From: Nocardioides luteus
Lineage (GTDB): Bacteria > Actinomycetota > Actinomycetes > Propionibacteriales > Nocardioidaceae
Length of the DNA stretch: 64,000 nucleotides
Direction of reading: 5' to 3'
Assembly: GCF_015752315.1 (NCBI RefSeq)
Contig: NZ_JADOVJ010000001.1
Coordinates: 1,178,001 to 1,242,000 of the forward strand
Shown here: positions 26,612 through 36,005 of the stretch, in pieces
How positions within the stretch are numbered: position 1 is the first letter of the stretch
Layout of the letters: every line of letters begins with the position of its first letter
Made by a program: the position numbers and the translations under genes
Notes under the pieces: generated by a model
Told to the model about the DNA's origin: nothing
The model's input: only the letters and a program-made list of their open reading frames with translations
The model's database searches: none

Positions 26612-26639
26612 TTGCGGCACATACGTCGCTGGGTATAGT
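26612..26639 (+). promoter_or_regulatory. Promoter of the phospholipase D-like gene, probably leaderless
   Basis: TTGCGG, a 16-bp spacer and TATAGT end 8 bp before the ATG at 26648. Transcription would begin at or within a base or two of the start codon, and no ribosome-binding site is present. Confidence 0.55.
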
Positions 26640-26647
26640 CCGGCCGC

Positions 26648-27934
26648 ATGTGGGGGAATGTGCTCAGGTCGAGAACGACCCGGAAGATCTCGATCGCTTC
26701 GGCTGTGGCCGGCTGTGTGGCGGCTCTGGTGATGGCGACGATGTCCGTGGTCTCGACATCGGCGACTGCGGCGACCTGGGCGCCGCCGGCGGGGCCGTTC
26801 TTCAACAACCCGACCGGTGACTTCGCCCAGCGCAACGCCGTCGTGAGCCGGATCAACAACAGCATCCGCTACGCGCGCGCGGGCTCCTACATCCGGTTCG
26901 TCACCTACAACCTCGACCGCGCCGACACCGTCGACCAGCTCATCGCCGCCCACAAGCGTGGTGTGCACGTGCAGATCCTGGTCAACCGGAAGATGTGGAG
27001 CAGCGGGGAGCGGAAGCTGGCCGACCGCCTCGGCACCAGGCGCTCCCGGCCGAGCTTCATCTACGGCTGCGCCGGCGCCTGCCGTGGCTACGACACCGGC
27101 AACCTGCACATCAAGATCCACTCCTTCACCCAGGTCGGCGACAAGCGCAACATCATCATCAACAGCTCCGGCAACCTCGGTGGCGGAGCGGCCGGCTCGC
27201 AGTGGAACGACGCCCAGACGATCTACGCCAACGACGGCCTCTGGAAGACCTGGCTGCGGATGTTCAACGAGCTCAAGGCCGACAGGAAGGCCACCCCGCG
27301 CTACGTGTCGTGGTCCGGTGGCGGCACCTCCGTCGGCTTCCAGCGCCAGCACACGGGCACGACCAGCGACGAGGTCTACGCCCGCGGCACCGGTGACCGG
27401 GTGATCGACCGGTTGCGGCTGATCGGCTGCAGCGCGCCGAGGGGATACGGCACCAAGGGCAAGACGATCCTGCGGATCCACATGTACGCATGGTACGGCC
27501 GCCGCGGCGAGCGCATCGCCGACGAGGTCGTCCGGCTGAAGAAGCGCGGCTGCGTGGTCCGGGTGATCGGCTCGGTCACCAACAACGCGGTCTACCGCAA
27601 GCTGAGGGCGGTCGGCATCCCGGCGCGCGACGCCGCCTGGGACTGGGGCCAGAAGAAGTCGACCAGCGGCGACGAGATCGTCTACGGCTCGCGCTGCTAC
27701 TCCCACTACAAGTGGATGAGCGTCAACGGCCGCTACGCGGACAGGGGCACCCACAGCGTCTGGACCGGCTCGGAGAACTGGTCGCCGCCGTCGTTCAGCA
27801 ACGACGAGGTCACCTTCCGGTTCACCTCGAAGAGCTACTACGACGCCTACACCGCCCGGTTCAACAAGATGTGGGACAGCCCGCGGGCGACCCACCGGAT
27901 CTACCTGCAGCCGACGACTCGTCCCTGCGCCTGA
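26648..27934 (+). CDS. Secreted phospholipase D-like (HKD superfamily) protein with altered motifs
   Basis: 428 residues. The signal peptide runs to about residue 43 (STSATAA). Two PLD-type half-domains follow. The first motif is HIKIHSFT followed by NSSGN, and the second is HYKWMSVN followed by GSENW. His and Lys are kept in both, but the usual Asp of HxKx4D is Thr in the first and Asn in the second. Catalytic activity may therefore be reduced or changed; phosphodiesterase or phosphatidyltransferase activity is only a family inference. It is a single-gene unit behind a leaderless-type promoter. Confidence 0.82.
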   Translation: MWGNVLRSRTTRKISIASAVAGCVAALVMATMSVVSTSATAATWAPPAGPFFNNPTGDFAQRNAVVSRINNSIRYARAGSYIRFVTYNLDRADTVDQLIAAHKRGVHVQILVNRKMWSSGERKLADRLGTRRSRPSFIYGCAGACRGYDTGNLHIKIHSFTQVGDKRNIIINSSGNLGGGAAGSQWNDAQTIYANDGLWKTWLRMFNELKADRKATPRYVSWSGGGTSVGFQRQHTGTTSDEVYARGTGDRVIDRLRLIGCSAPRGYGTKGKTILRIHMYAWYGRRGERIADEVVRLKKRGCVVRVIGSVTNNAVYRKLRAVGIPARDAAWDWGQKKSTSGDEIVYGSRCYSHYKWMSVNGRYADRGTHSVWTGSENWSPPSFSNDEVTFRFTSKSYYDAYTARFNKMWDSPRATHRIYLQPTTRPCA

Positions 27935-27957
27935 CCGCGGGGCGCTAATCTCGCCGG

Positions 27958-28863
27958 GTGAGCTTCGGTGAACTCGGTGGGGGTCTTCGGCCGCTCGACG
28001 GCGGCTGGTCCGGGGAGACGTTCCTGGCGGAGGCCGGTGGGGAGAGGTCGGTCGTGCGGGTCTTCGCCGACCCCCGCCACCACCCGCAGGCCGCCGAGAT
28101 CCACGAGGCCCTGCACCGACTGGTGCGGGGCCTCGTCCCGGTCCCCGGCGTGCTGGAGGTACGCCACGCCGACCCGGCCCTGGGCACGCCCGCGCTCCTG
28201 GTGACCGAGTTCGTCGAGGGCGTACGCGGCGACCTGCTGCTCCCCGACCTGGACGAGGCGGACCGGGGCAGGCTCGGGCGCGCCCTCGGGGAGATCGCGG
28301 GCACCCTGGCGGGGATGCCGTTCCTCACCGCGGGGACGTTCGCCGACAAGGAGCTGCGGATCGAGCCGTTCGCCCTGGACCTGCCCGAGTGGGTCGCGTC
28401 GCTCGCGGAGCGTCTCGCCTGGTCACCGGCCGACCTGGAGGGTCTGCGCGACGTGACCGCCGACGCCCAGGACCTGCTCGACACGGTCGGCAGGGTGAGC
28501 CTGGTGCACAGCGACCTCAACCCCAAGAACCTCATCGTCGACCCGGAGACGCTGCAGGTGCGTGCCGTGCTCGACTGGGAGTTCGCCCACGCCGGGTCAC
28601 CCTTCGCCGACCTCGGCAACCTGCTGCGGTTCGAGCGGGACGCGGCGTACGTCTCGGGGGTGCTGGAGAGCTACGTCGCGATGCGCGGCGGCAGCACCAG
28701 GGACGCCCTCGATCTGGCCCGCTCCGCGGATCTGGTCGCCCTGGTCGAGCTGGGAGCGCGGCGTACGGACAATCCGGTGGCCGCCCGGGCGCACGAGCTC
28801 CTGCTCGAGATCGCCCGATCCGGGGATGTCCACTCCGCCCCGGAGGGCTCCGTTCGCCGCTAG
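27958..28863 (+). CDS. APH-family phosphotransferase
   Basis: 301 residues, aminoglycoside-phosphotransferase/choline-kinase fold. A degenerate nucleotide loop GGWSGETF near residue 15 is followed by the Brenner motif LVHSDLNPKNLIVD near residue 183 and the metal-binding VLDWEFAHAG. The target is a small molecule that cannot be named from sequence; resistance is only one of several possible roles. A GTG start lies 23 bp after the PLD-like gene, so it may be read through from it. Confidence 0.82.
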   Translation: MSFGELGGGLRPLDGGWSGETFLAEAGGERSVVRVFADPRHHPQAAEIHEALHRLVRGLVPVPGVLEVRHADPALGTPALLVTEFVEGVRGDLLLPDLDEADRGRLGRALGEIAGTLAGMPFLTAGTFADKELRIEPFALDLPEWVASLAERLAWSPADLEGLRDVTADAQDLLDTVGRVSLVHSDLNPKNLIVDPETLQVRAVLDWEFAHAGSPFADLGNLLRFERDAAYVSGVLESYVAMRGGSTRDALDLARSADLVALVELGARRTDNPVAARAHELLLEIARSGDVHSAPEGSVRR

Positions 28864-28903
28864 GATTCGGAGCGCGCCGGGGCGGCGCCGCGCAACATGG
28901 GGG

Positions 28904-29326
28904 ATGGTTGTGGGAGTGAGCGATCTCGACGGGGCTCGGGACCCTGCCGGAGCTTGGTGGCGTGGCTGGACGCCGTGGATCTCGGCACTGGTGCTGTCGG
29001 CGCTGTTCGCCGGTGCGACCTCCGGGATCACGTACGTGAGGAGGTCCTACGAGCCTCCGGTGGACTATCCGGCGATGAACGAGTCGGAGCTGGAGGAGAG
29101 CGCCGTGCGCTCCGCTCCCGTGGAGCCGACGCGCAAGAAGGAGCGGCTCGAGTCGTCGCCGTCGACGCGGCCGACGGGGGCGCCGACACCGGCGAAGGCG
29201 CCCAGGAAGCTCAGGCCGTCGGCCTCGGCGAGCACCGAGCCGATGGCGTCGGAGGAGCCGTCCGAGAGCCCGGCCGGCCCGTTCGCCGGTCTGGGTGAGC
29301 TGCTCGGCCTGGGTGGCGAGGACTGA
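28904..29326 (+). CDS. Single-pass membrane protein with Ser/Pro-rich tail
   Basis: About 140 residues. One membrane helix lies at residues 24-45 (TPWISALVLSALFAGATSGI). A long low-complexity, Glu/Ser/Pro/Lys-rich outer tail follows, ending in FAGLGELLGLGGED. Starts at 28904 (ATG), 28910 and 28916 (GTG) are all possible. No recognised domain. A cell-surface or septal accessory role can be imagined, but nothing in the sequence proves it. Confidence 0.6.
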   Translation: MVVGVSDLDGARDPAGAWWRGWTPWISALVLSALFAGATSGITYVRRSYEPPVDYPAMNESELEESAVRSAPVEPTRKKERLESSPSTRPTGAPTPAKAPRKLRPSASASTEPMASEEPSESPAGPFAGLGELLGLGGED

Positions 29327-29395
29327 CTCTCGCCGAGCGGTCCGCACGGCGAAAGGGTGGTGGCTGCGTACGCCTGACGGCATAGGCTTCTCGCC

Positions 29396-30646
29396 ATGAG
29401 CGCTGAGGCAGTGATTCGTGAGGTGGCGGCGAAGGCACGAGAGGCGAGCTACGAGCTCGCGGTCGCGCCGCGCAGCGTGAAGGACGCGGCGCTGCACGCG
29501 ATGGCCGACGCGCTCCTCGCCCGTGCCGAGGAGGTGCTGGAGGCCAACGCGACCGACGTCGCCCGCGCCGAGGCCTCGGGCAGCCCCGCCAACATCATCG
29601 ACCGCCTCACCCTGACCCCGGAGCGGCTCGACGGCATCGCCGGCGCGCTCCGCGAGCTGGCCGCTCTCCCCGACCCCGTCGGAGACGTCGTACGCGGCAG
29701 CACCCTGGCCAACGGCCTCGAGCTGCGCCAGGTGCGGGTGCCCTTCGGTGTCGTCGGGATGATCTACGAGGCGCGCCCCAACGTGACCGTGGACGCCGCC
29801 GGGATCTGCCTGAAGTCCGGCAACGCGGCGCTCCTGCGCGGCTCCTCCAACATCGCGGCCAGCAACGACGCGATCGTCGCCGTGCTCCGCGACGCCGTCG
29901 CCTCCGTCGGCCTCCCGGCCGACGTGATCCAGGTGGTGCCGGGGGAGGGCCACGACCCGGTCAAGGCACTCATGCGCGCCCGTGGCCTGGTCGACGTGCT
30001 CATCCCGCGCGGTGGCGCCGGCCTGATCCGCACGGTCGTCGAGGAGTCGACGGTGCCGGTCATCGAGACGGGGGTGGGCAACGTACACGTCTATGTGGAC
30101 AAGGCCGCCGACCTCGACAAGGCGCTCTCGATCGTCATCAACTCCAAGACGCAGCGCACCAGCGTCTGCAACTCCGCCGAGTCGCTGCTCGTGCACGCCG
30201 ACATCGCCAAGGAGTTCCTGTCCAAGGTGGTCCCGGCGCTGCAGGAGCGCGGTGTGCAGATCCACGGCGACGAGGCCTTCCAGGGCTACGACCTGGTCGA
30301 GCCGGTCACCGACGAGGACTACGCGGCCGAGTTCCTGGCGCTGAAGATCAGCGCCGCCGTCGTGCCCGACCTCGACGCCGCCGTCGCCCACATCCGGCGC
30401 TGGTCGAGCGGTCACACCGAGGCGATCGTGACCGAGGACCTGCGCGCGGCGCGGCGGTTCACCGCCGCCGTCGACTCCGCGGCGGTCATGGTCAACGCCT
30501 CGACGCGGTTCACCGACGGCGGTGAGTTCGGCTTCGGCGCCGAGATCGGCATCTCGACGCAGAAGCTGCACGCCCGGGGCCCGATGGGTCTGCCCGAGAT
30601 GACCTCGACGAAGTACGTCGTCACCGGGGACGGGCACGTGCGCTGA
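29396..30646 (+). CDS. proA: Glutamate-5-semialdehyde dehydrogenase (gamma-glutamyl phosphate reductase)
   Basis: A 416-residue enzyme of proline biosynthesis that reduces gamma-glutamyl phosphate with NADPH. Characteristic stretches are [33 protein letters not shown], the nucleophilic Cys in [11 protein letters not shown] near residue 258, and [22 protein letters not shown]. proB is not adjacent here. The ATG lacks an obvious ribosome site, so the message may be leaderless. Confidence 0.96.
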   Translation: MSAEAVIREVAAKAREASYELAVAPRSVKDAALHAMADALLARAEEVLEANATDVARAEASGSPANIIDRLTLTPERLDGIAGALRELAALPDPVGDVVRGSTLANGLELRQVRVPFGVVGMIYEARPNVTVDAAGICLKSGNAALLRGSSNIAASNDAIVAVLRDAVASVGLPADVIQVVPGEGHDPVKALMRARGLVDVLIPRGGAGLIRTVVEESTVPVIETGVGNVHVYVDKAADLDKALSIVINSKTQRTSVCNSAESLLVHADIAKEFLSKVVPALQERGVQIHGDEAFQGYDLVEPVTDEDYAAEFLALKISAAVVPDLDAAVAHIRRWSSGHTEAIVTEDLRAARRFTAAVDSAAVMVNASTRFTDGGEFGFGAEIGISTQKLHARGPMGLPEMTSTKYVVTGDGHVR

Positions 30647-30676
30647 CCCGGCAGCGGGCAAGGTAATCTGTCGCCC

Positions 30677-30838
30677 ATGTCGAACTCTGTTGTGTCGAGC
30701 ATCATCACCTCCGCTGAGCACGGGGCCGAGCACGGCACCTCCGGCGTCGAGTGGGTCATCGGTGGTGGCGCCCTGGCGATCCTCGTCTTCGCTCTGCTGG
30801 TCCTGGTCTGGTTCGCCGGCGGCCGTGAGCACTCCTGA
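30677..30838 (+). CDS. 53-residue single-helix membrane peptide upstream of nadD
   Basis: The product begins [16 protein letters not shown], has a His/Glu-rich repeat AEHGAEHG, and a hydrophobic helix ([20 protein letters not shown]) close to the C-terminal GGREHS. The ATG is 7 bp after a TAATCT -10-like box (30664-30669), so the message is probably leaderless. It ends 11 bp before nadD. I know no function, but its compact placement and codon pattern look like a real gene. Confidence 0.72.
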   Translation: MSNSVVSSIITSAEHGAEHGTSGVEWVIGGGALAILVFALLVLVWFAGGREHS

Positions 30839-30849
30839 GCGCTGATCAG

Positions 30850-31530
30850 ATGGGCAGCCGGGGAGCGCCCGAGCCAGGCCTGGAGGGCCTGACCGGCAAG
30901 CGCCGCGTCGGGGTGATGGGTGGCACCTTCGATCCCATCCACCACGGCCACCTGGTGGCGGCCTCCGAGGTGCAGTCCTTCTTCGACCTCGACGAGGTCG
31001 TCTTCGTGCCCACCGGTGACCCGTGGCAGAAGGCCGACCGGGACGTCTCGCCGGCCGAGCACCGCTACCTGATGACGGTCATCGCGACCGCCGCCAACCC
31101 GCGCTTCACCGTCAGCCGGGTCGACATCGACCGGGCAGGCCGGACCTACACGATCGACACGTTGCGCGATCTGGCCAAGGCGCTGCCCGACTCCGATCTC
31201 TACTTCATCACCGGGGCCGACGCGCTCGCCGAGATCTTCACCTGGCGCGACACCGACGAGCTCTTCGAGCTCGCTCAGTTCGTGGGCTGCACGCGTCCGG
31301 GATACGCCATGGATCCCGAGGTCATCGCGAAGATCCCCTCCGACCGCATCACCATGCTCGAGATCCCGGCCCTGGCGATCTCCTCCTCCGACTGCCGCGA
31401 GCGGCGCCACCGGGGTGAGCCGGTCTGGTATCTCGTCCCCGACGGCGTGGTGCAGTACATCGGCAAGCACGACCTCTACCGATCCAAGACTCCGCACGAC
31501 AAGACTCCCCAGAACGAAGAAGGCCTATGA
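30850..31530 (+). CDS. nadD: Nicotinate-nucleotide adenylyltransferase
   Basis: 226 residues. It adenylates nicotinate mononucleotide in NAD biosynthesis. The nucleotidyltransferase signature [12 protein letters not shown] is near residue 24, the ISSSDCR motif (for ISSTxIR) near residue 178, and the C-terminal [13 protein letters not shown] block is present. The first 15 residues are extra relative to many relatives; no better internal start was seen. rsfS follows with an ATGA overlap, the conserved nadD-rsfS arrangement. Confidence 0.95.
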   Translation: MGSRGAPEPGLEGLTGKRRVGVMGGTFDPIHHGHLVAASEVQSFFDLDEVVFVPTGDPWQKADRDVSPAEHRYLMTVIATAANPRFTVSRVDIDRAGRTYTIDTLRDLAKALPDSDLYFITGADALAEIFTWRDTDELFELAQFVGCTRPGYAMDPEVIAKIPSDRITMLEIPALAISSSDCRERRHRGEPVWYLVPDGVVQYIGKHDLYRSKTPHDKTPQNEEGL

Positions 31531-31901
31531 CCGCCACCGAGCACGCCATCGAGCTCACCATCACCGCCGCCCGCGCGGCCTCGGAGAAGAAGGCCGCGCA
31601 CATCATGGCCTTCGACGTCAGCGACCAGCTGGCCATCACCGACGCCTTCGTGCTGGCCTCCGCGCCCAACGAGCGCCAGGTGCAGTCGATCGTCGACGAG
31701 GTCGAGCTGAAGCTGCGTGACCTCGGCTCCAAGCCGCTGCGCCGGGAGGGCCACAAGGAGGGACGCTGGGTGCTGCTGGACTACGGCGAGATCGTCGTCC
31801 ACGTCCAGCACGAGGAGGAGCGCCAGTTCTACGCCCTCGAGCGGCTCTGGCGCGACTGCCCCTCGATCTCGCTGCCCGCCGACGTCGTCTCCGAGAGCTG
31901 A
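31527..31901 (+). CDS. rsfS: Ribosomal silencing factor RsfS
   Basis: A 124-residue Iojap-family protein that binds L14 and blocks 50S-30S joining under nutrient stress. Typical features are [16 protein letters not shown] near the N-terminus and [28 protein letters not shown]. It overlaps nadD by four bases, and a histidine phosphatase follows at once. Confidence 0.95.
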   Translation: MTATEHAIELTITAARAASEKKAAHIMAFDVSDQLAITDAFVLASAPNERQVQSIVDEVELKLRDLGSKPLRREGHKEGRWVLLDYGEIVVHVQHEEERQFYALERLWRDCPSISLPADVVSES

Positions 31902-31907
31902 GGTTTC

Positions 31908-31929
31908 GGTGGTCGAGCCTGTCGAGACC
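31908..31929. repeat. Dispersed 22-bp repeat GGTGGTCGAGCCTGTCGAGACC forming a gene start
   Basis: It differs by one base from 17683-17704. It begins 7 bp after the rsfS stop. It supplies the GTG start codon and the first seven codons (VVEPVET) of the histidine phosphatase gene. Confidence 0.65.
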
Positions 31930-32547
31930 ACTCGTCGCATCGTCCTGCTCCGTCACGGCGTCACCCCCTGGAACGCCGAGGGCCGCTACCAGGGCCAGAC
32001 CGACATCGAGCTGGCCGAGACCGGCCACCAGCAGGCCAAGGCCGCCGCTCGTGCGCTCGGGACGACGTTCTCCGTCACCCGCCTCGTCTCCTCGGACCTG
32101 ATGCGGGCGCGGCAGACCGCTGCGTACGTCGCCGAGGAGACCGGATTGCAGGCTGCGTACGACCCTCGTCTGCGGGAGGTCTGTGCGGGGGAGGCCGAGG
32201 GGATGGACCGCGCCCAGATCCTCGAGCGCTTCGGTGAGATGCCGGCCAGCTGGGAGCCCTACGGCGGGGAGTCCTGGCCCACCGTGGCGGCCCGCTTCAG
32301 TGCTGCGCTCCACGACGTCGCCGAGACCGTCGCGCCCGGCGAGACCGTCGTGGTCGTCGCTCACGGCGGCGCCATCCGCCAGGGCCTGGCCGCCTTCCTC
32401 GGCTGGGACCCGGCCGTGGTCACCACTCTCGCCCCGCTGACCAACTGCTCCTGGATCGAGCTCGTGGCCCGGGAGTCCGCGCCCGGACTCATCCCCTCGG
32501 CGCCCTGGCGACTCGCGACGTACGGAATGGGGGCCCCGATTTCGTGA
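31909..32547 (+). CDS. Histidine phosphatase (phosphoglycerate mutase-like)
   Basis: 212 residues. The catalytic motif is LLRHGVTPWNAEGRYQG (RHG near residue 15). The second Arg/His pair is in SSDLMRARQTA and VVVAHGGAIRQG, and REVCAGEAEGM carries the acidic residue. It follows nadD-rsfS, where such a gene is commonly found in actinobacteria. Whether it is a true phosphoglycerate mutase or a broad phosphatase is open. The first eight residues derive from a dispersed repeat, so the native start may have been replaced. Confidence 0.88.
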   Translation: MVEPVETTRRIVLLRHGVTPWNAEGRYQGQTDIELAETGHQQAKAAARALGTTFSVTRLVSSDLMRARQTAAYVAEETGLQAAYDPRLREVCAGEAEGMDRAQILERFGEMPASWEPYGGESWPTVAARFSAALHDVAETVAPGETVVVVAHGGAIRQGLAAFLGWDPAVVTTLAPLTNCSWIELVARESAPGLIPSAPWRLATYGMGAPIS

Positions 32548-32610
32548 TCGCGAGCGGGTTCCGCTACTGTTCTTCTCGTTGCCCGGGGTGATCAACCGGG
32601 ACAACGCCAC

Positions 32611-32683
32611 GGGGGTGTGGCGCAGCTGGTAGCGCATCTGCATGGCATGCAGAGGGTCAGGGGTTCGAGTCCCCTCACCTCCA
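32611..32683 (+). tRNA. tRNA-Ala (anticodon GGC)
   Basis: 73 nt with full cloverleaf: acceptor GGGGGTG/CACCTCC, D-stem GCGC/GCGC, anticodon stem TCTGC/GCAGA with loop ATGGCAT, and T-arm AGGGG-TTCGAGT-CCCCT. The discriminator base is A. CCA is not fully encoded (CCG follows). Confidence 0.96.
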
Positions 32684-32693
32684 CCGAAACACC

Positions 32694-32748
32694 AGATCAG
32701 GGCGGTGTTTCAGACCTTCACCGAGGGTCTGAAACACCGCCCTGATCT
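32694..32748 (+). terminator. Very long hairpin after tRNA-Ala
   Basis: The 23-bp perfect stem starts AGATCAGGGCGGTG and closes ACCGCCCTGATCT around a 9-nt loop, followed by TATTG. It begins 10 bp after the tRNA and probably ends its transcript. It also separates it from the convergent amidase gene. Confidence 0.85.
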
Positions 32749-32811
32749 TATTGATGCAGCCTCTCTTATTGAGGGAAGTCGAGCCGTTCCCCGGCGTCGA
32801 CGGGCAGTTGT

Positions 32812-34254
32812 CTAACGGGCGCTCGCTGGCCGCGTAGTTCTTCGGTCGGGACGGATGTGGTGCTGCGGGTTGACGCGCTCAAAAGCTTCGGCCACCGCCA
32901 TCAGGAGATCGTCGGACCCGTCCGCGCCCACCATCTGAAGGCCTACCGGCAAACCGTCGATGTCGAAGCCGGCCGGCACCGACATGGCGGGCAGGCCCGT
33001 CGCCGAGATGAGTGTCGCCGCCCGCATCCAGTCCAGGTAGGTCTCCATCCGGACACCATCGATCTCGGTCGGGTACTCCAGCGAGGCATCGAACGGCTGT
33101 ACTTGCGTCGTCGGTGCGAGCAGCACGTCATACCGGTCGAAGAACGCTGTCGTGGACCGATGCAGGCGGGAACGGGCACGGGTCGCGGAGCGGAGATGGT
33201 CGGAGGTCAGCGCCAAGCCACACTCGATGTTCCACTGCAAGGCAGGTTTCAGCTCGTCGCGATGCTCGAGATAGATCTGTTCGTAGGTGGTGGAGAAGTC
33301 GAGGGCACGGGTGGTTAAGAAGACCTCGTCCGCGTCCCGGAGATCCGGAGCTGCGACCTCGACGTGGGCGCCCAGCGTCTCGAAGTGGCGTAGCTGCTCG
33401 GTGAGCACGGTCAGGACCGGTCCCGCGACCGGGATACCGAGGCCGAGGTCGGGGGTCCACGCCACGCGTAGGCCCGAGAGGTCGCCGGCCCGCACCCGGT
33501 CGCTCACCGGGTTCTGGCCCGCCGGATGAATCGCGGAGGACGGGTGCGAGCGCCCGATGACCGACATCATCAACCGCAGGTCGGCGACGGTGCGGGCGAG
33601 TGCGCCCTTGCGGGATATCCAGGCCCATGGGTCGTTCGCGTTGCCGAGCGGAACCAGCCCGGCCGACGGACGGAGACCGACCAGGTTGCAGAACGAAGCC
33701 GGCGTACGGATGGAGCCGCCCATGTCACTGGCATCACCGGCCGGCTGGATGCCCGCGGCCACCGCGGCGGCGACGCCACCGCTCGACCCTCCCGAGCTAC
33801 GGGTGGGATCGTAGGGGTTGGTCGTCGTCCCGAAGATCGGGTTGAAGGTGTGGGAACCCGCGGCGAGCTCGGGAACATTCGTCTTGCCTGTCGTGATCAC
33901 CCCGGCGTCCCGGAGCATCGCGACGATCGGTGCGTCGACGGACGGGACCCTGTCGGCGAAGAGCGCAGACCCGAGAGTGGTACGCATCCCCGCGGTGTCG
34001 TGGGTGTCCTTGTGCGTCATAGGGACACCGTGCAGCACCGGAAGCGGTTGGCCGGCCGCGGCCCTGCGGTCGGCCTCGGCGGCCGCCTCGAGCGCGCGGT
34101 CGGCATCGAGCGTGCACACCGCGTTGATGACTCCGTTGACCTGGTCGATGCGTTCGAGATGGGCGGTCACCGCCTCCCGTGCGGACAACCGGCGTTCGCG
34201 AAGGAGGCGGGTCATCTCGAGGAGGCCGAGGTCGCAGAGTTCGGTGCTTTCCAT
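32812..34254 (-). CDS. Amidase-signature family amidase
   Basis: About 480 residues. The Ser-cisSer-Lys triad is visible: Lys in THKDTHD near residue 80, SSGGSSGGVAAAVAAG with the cis Ser near residue 155, and the nucleophile in GDASDMGGSIRTPASF near residue 178. Such enzymes hydrolyse carboxamides, carbamates or N-acyl amino acids in the cytoplasm. ATG 34254 (MESTELCDLG) is favoured over the in-frame ATG at 34263. It is divergent from the AbgT permease gene and opens a cluster with ACC deaminase, so its likely substrate is an amide that yields an amino acid for that cluster. Confidence 0.9.
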   Translation of the reverse strand: MESTELCDLGLLEMTRLLRERRLSAREAVTAHLERIDQVNGVINAVCTLDADRALEAAAEADRRAAAGQPLPVLHGVPMTHKDTHDTAGMRTTLGSALFADRVPSVDAPIVAMLRDAGVITTGKTNVPELAAGSHTFNPIFGTTTNPYDPTRSSGGSSGGVAAAVAAGIQPAGDASDMGGSIRTPASFCNLVGLRPSAGLVPLGNANDPWAWISRKGALARTVADLRLMMSVIGRSHPSSAIHPAGQNPVSDRVRAGDLSGLRVAWTPDLGLGIPVAGPVLTVLTEQLRHFETLGAHVEVAAPDLRDADEVFLTTRALDFSTTYEQIYLEHRDELKPALQWNIECGLALTSDHLRSATRARSRLHRSTTAFFDRYDVLLAPTTQVQPFDASLEYPTEIDGVRMETYLDWMRAATLISATGLPAMSVPAGFDIDGLPVGLQMVGADGSDDLLMAVAEAFERVNPQHHIRPDRRTTRPASAR

Positions 34255-34443
34255 GGGCCACATCGTCGGCGACGTTTGCTATCTCCGTCAGCAGAGCTGG
34301 TCATGTACTGCTCATGTGATGCAGATTCGCCACGGTTGTGGCCGATTCCGCCAAACGGCGGGAAGGCGGTCTGAGGTGATGTGACTGACATCCGACGTTG
34401 CTAGCGTCCCGGCCACTACCTGACCCGGCTGAGGGAGTCCATC

Positions 34444-35991
34444 ATGAGCACGACCAGCCCCGATGACATCAACGCCATGTCTCCTGCGATGCGACGGATC
34501 TTCTCTGTCCTCGCAGCAGTCGAACGAATCGGCAACAAGCTGCCGCACCCATTCTGGCTGTTCTGGATCCTCAGCGGAGTCCTCGCGGTGGCCAGCGCCG
34601 TCATGGCGGCCGCGAACGTGTCTGTGACCCTTCCCGCCACCGACGAGACCCAGCGAGTGCAGAACCTGCTGTCGCTGGACGGTCTCACCTACGCTCTCGA
34701 CTCCGCGCTGGAGAACTTCGCCGGCTTTCCCCCGCTGCCCGTTGTGGTCACCGTGCTCATGGGTGTGGCGGTCGCCGAACGAAGCGGTCTGACCGAAGCG
34801 GTGCTGCGAGCAACCATCGTGAGGCTGCCGGCTCGTTGGGTGACATTCGCCGTCGCGTTCGCCGGGACCGTGGCTCACGTGACGTTCGACGCCGCGTTCG
34901 TCATCTTGATCCCCATGGCGGCGCTGGCATTCAAGGCGGCGGGACGGAACCCGGTCATCGGGGTGGTCACGGCCTACGTATCGATCTCCGCCGGGTACAA
35001 CGCCAGCCCGCTGGTCACCCCCTCGGATGCGATCATCGGATCCCTGACCACCAGCGCCGCCCAGATCGTCGACCCGAACTACGTGGTCACCCCGACCGCG
35101 AGCTACTTCTGGAACGCCGCCTCCTCCGTCCTGGTCGCGGTGGTGGTCACCGTGATGATCGAGTTCGTCCTCAACCGGCGCCCGGAGGCGGAGTCCGACG
35201 AGCTGGCCGATGGCGAGCCGATGGATCTCACGCTGTCACCCCGCGACCGGCGCGCGATGTGGCAGGCGCTCGCCATCGGTGCGGCCATGCTGGCGGTCGC
35301 TTTCGCCATCACGTTGCCGCCCGGCTCGCCGCTGCGCGGGGAGTCCGGCACCCTCTCGGAGTCGATCATCCTGCTCAACATGGCGGTCGTCGTCTCCCTG
35401 CTCTTCGCCACCATGGGGTTCGTCTACGGGCGGAAGACCGGATCGATCGCATCGCTGGGTGACCTGCCGGGGCTGATGGCCGAAGGCGTACGCCTGATCG
35501 CGCCGATCGTCGTCCTGTTCTTCTCCATCTCCCAGTTCCTCGCCTACTTCTCCTGGACCGGTATCGGCTCGGTGGTCGCGGTCGACGGCGCGGCGCTGCT
35601 CGAGCGGCTGGATGCGCCGACGCTGGTGATCCTCGCGATCCTGGTGGTCGTGGTCAGTGCCGTGAACCTGATGGTCACGAGTGGATCGGCGATGTGGTCG
35701 CTGATCGCCCCGGTCGTGGTCCCGATGCTGATGTACGTCGACATCTCGCCAGAGGTGGCTCAGACGGTCTACCGCATCGGGGACTCGTGCACGAACGCTG
35801 TCACCCCGATGAGTGCGTACTTCATCCTCGCACTGGGATACATGCAGCAGTACCGGCGCAGCGCGGGCATCGGCACCCTGGCTTCCTACACGTTGCCGAT
35901 CGCGCTGGTGCTGCTGGTGGTCTGGACGCTCTTCTTCGCGCTCTGGTACGCAGCTGGTGTCCCGCTGGGACCCGGAGTCCCGGTTCGATGA
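34444..35991 (+). CDS. AbgT-family permease (p-aminobenzoyl-glutamate transporter type)
   Basis: 515 residues, twelve or so hydrophobic segments. The AbgT hallmarks are [22 protein letters not shown] sequence near residue 25 (here [18 protein letters not shown]), the reentrant-loop stretch [16 protein letters not shown] and the C-terminal [16 protein letters not shown]. Known members import p-aminobenzoyl-glutamate or export sulfonamides. Here the neighbours are an amidase and ACC deaminase, so an amide-linked amino acid is a more likely cargo. GAGGGAGT lies a few bases before the ATG. Confidence 0.92.
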   Translation: MSTTSPDDINAMSPAMRRIFSVLAAVERIGNKLPHPFWLFWILSGVLAVASAVMAAANVSVTLPATDETQRVQNLLSLDGLTYALDSALENFAGFPPLPVVVTVLMGVAVAERSGLTEAVLRATIVRLPARWVTFAVAFAGTVAHVTFDAAFVILIPMAALAFKAAGRNPVIGVVTAYVSISAGYNASPLVTPSDAIIGSLTTSAAQIVDPNYVVTPTASYFWNAASSVLVAVVVTVMIEFVLNRRPEAESDELADGEPMDLTLSPRDRRAMWQALAIGAAMLAVAFAITLPPGSPLRGESGTLSESIILLNMAVVVSLLFATMGFVYGRKTGSIASLGDLPGLMAEGVRLIAPIVVLFFSISQFLAYFSWTGIGSVVAVDGAALLERLDAPTLVILAILVVVVSAVNLMVTSGSAMWSLIAPVVVPMLMYVDISPEVAQTVYRIGDSCTNAVTPMSAYFILALGYMQQYRRSAGIGTLASYTLPIALVLLVVWTLFFALWYAAGVPLGPGVPVR

Positions 35992-36005
35992 CCCGGGTCA
36001 CGGGA

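Noticed and set aside
32661..32683. Attachment-site duplication of the tRNA-Ala 3' end
   Set aside because: I found no second copy of the T-arm/acceptor sequence downstream to 41 kb and no integrase gene.
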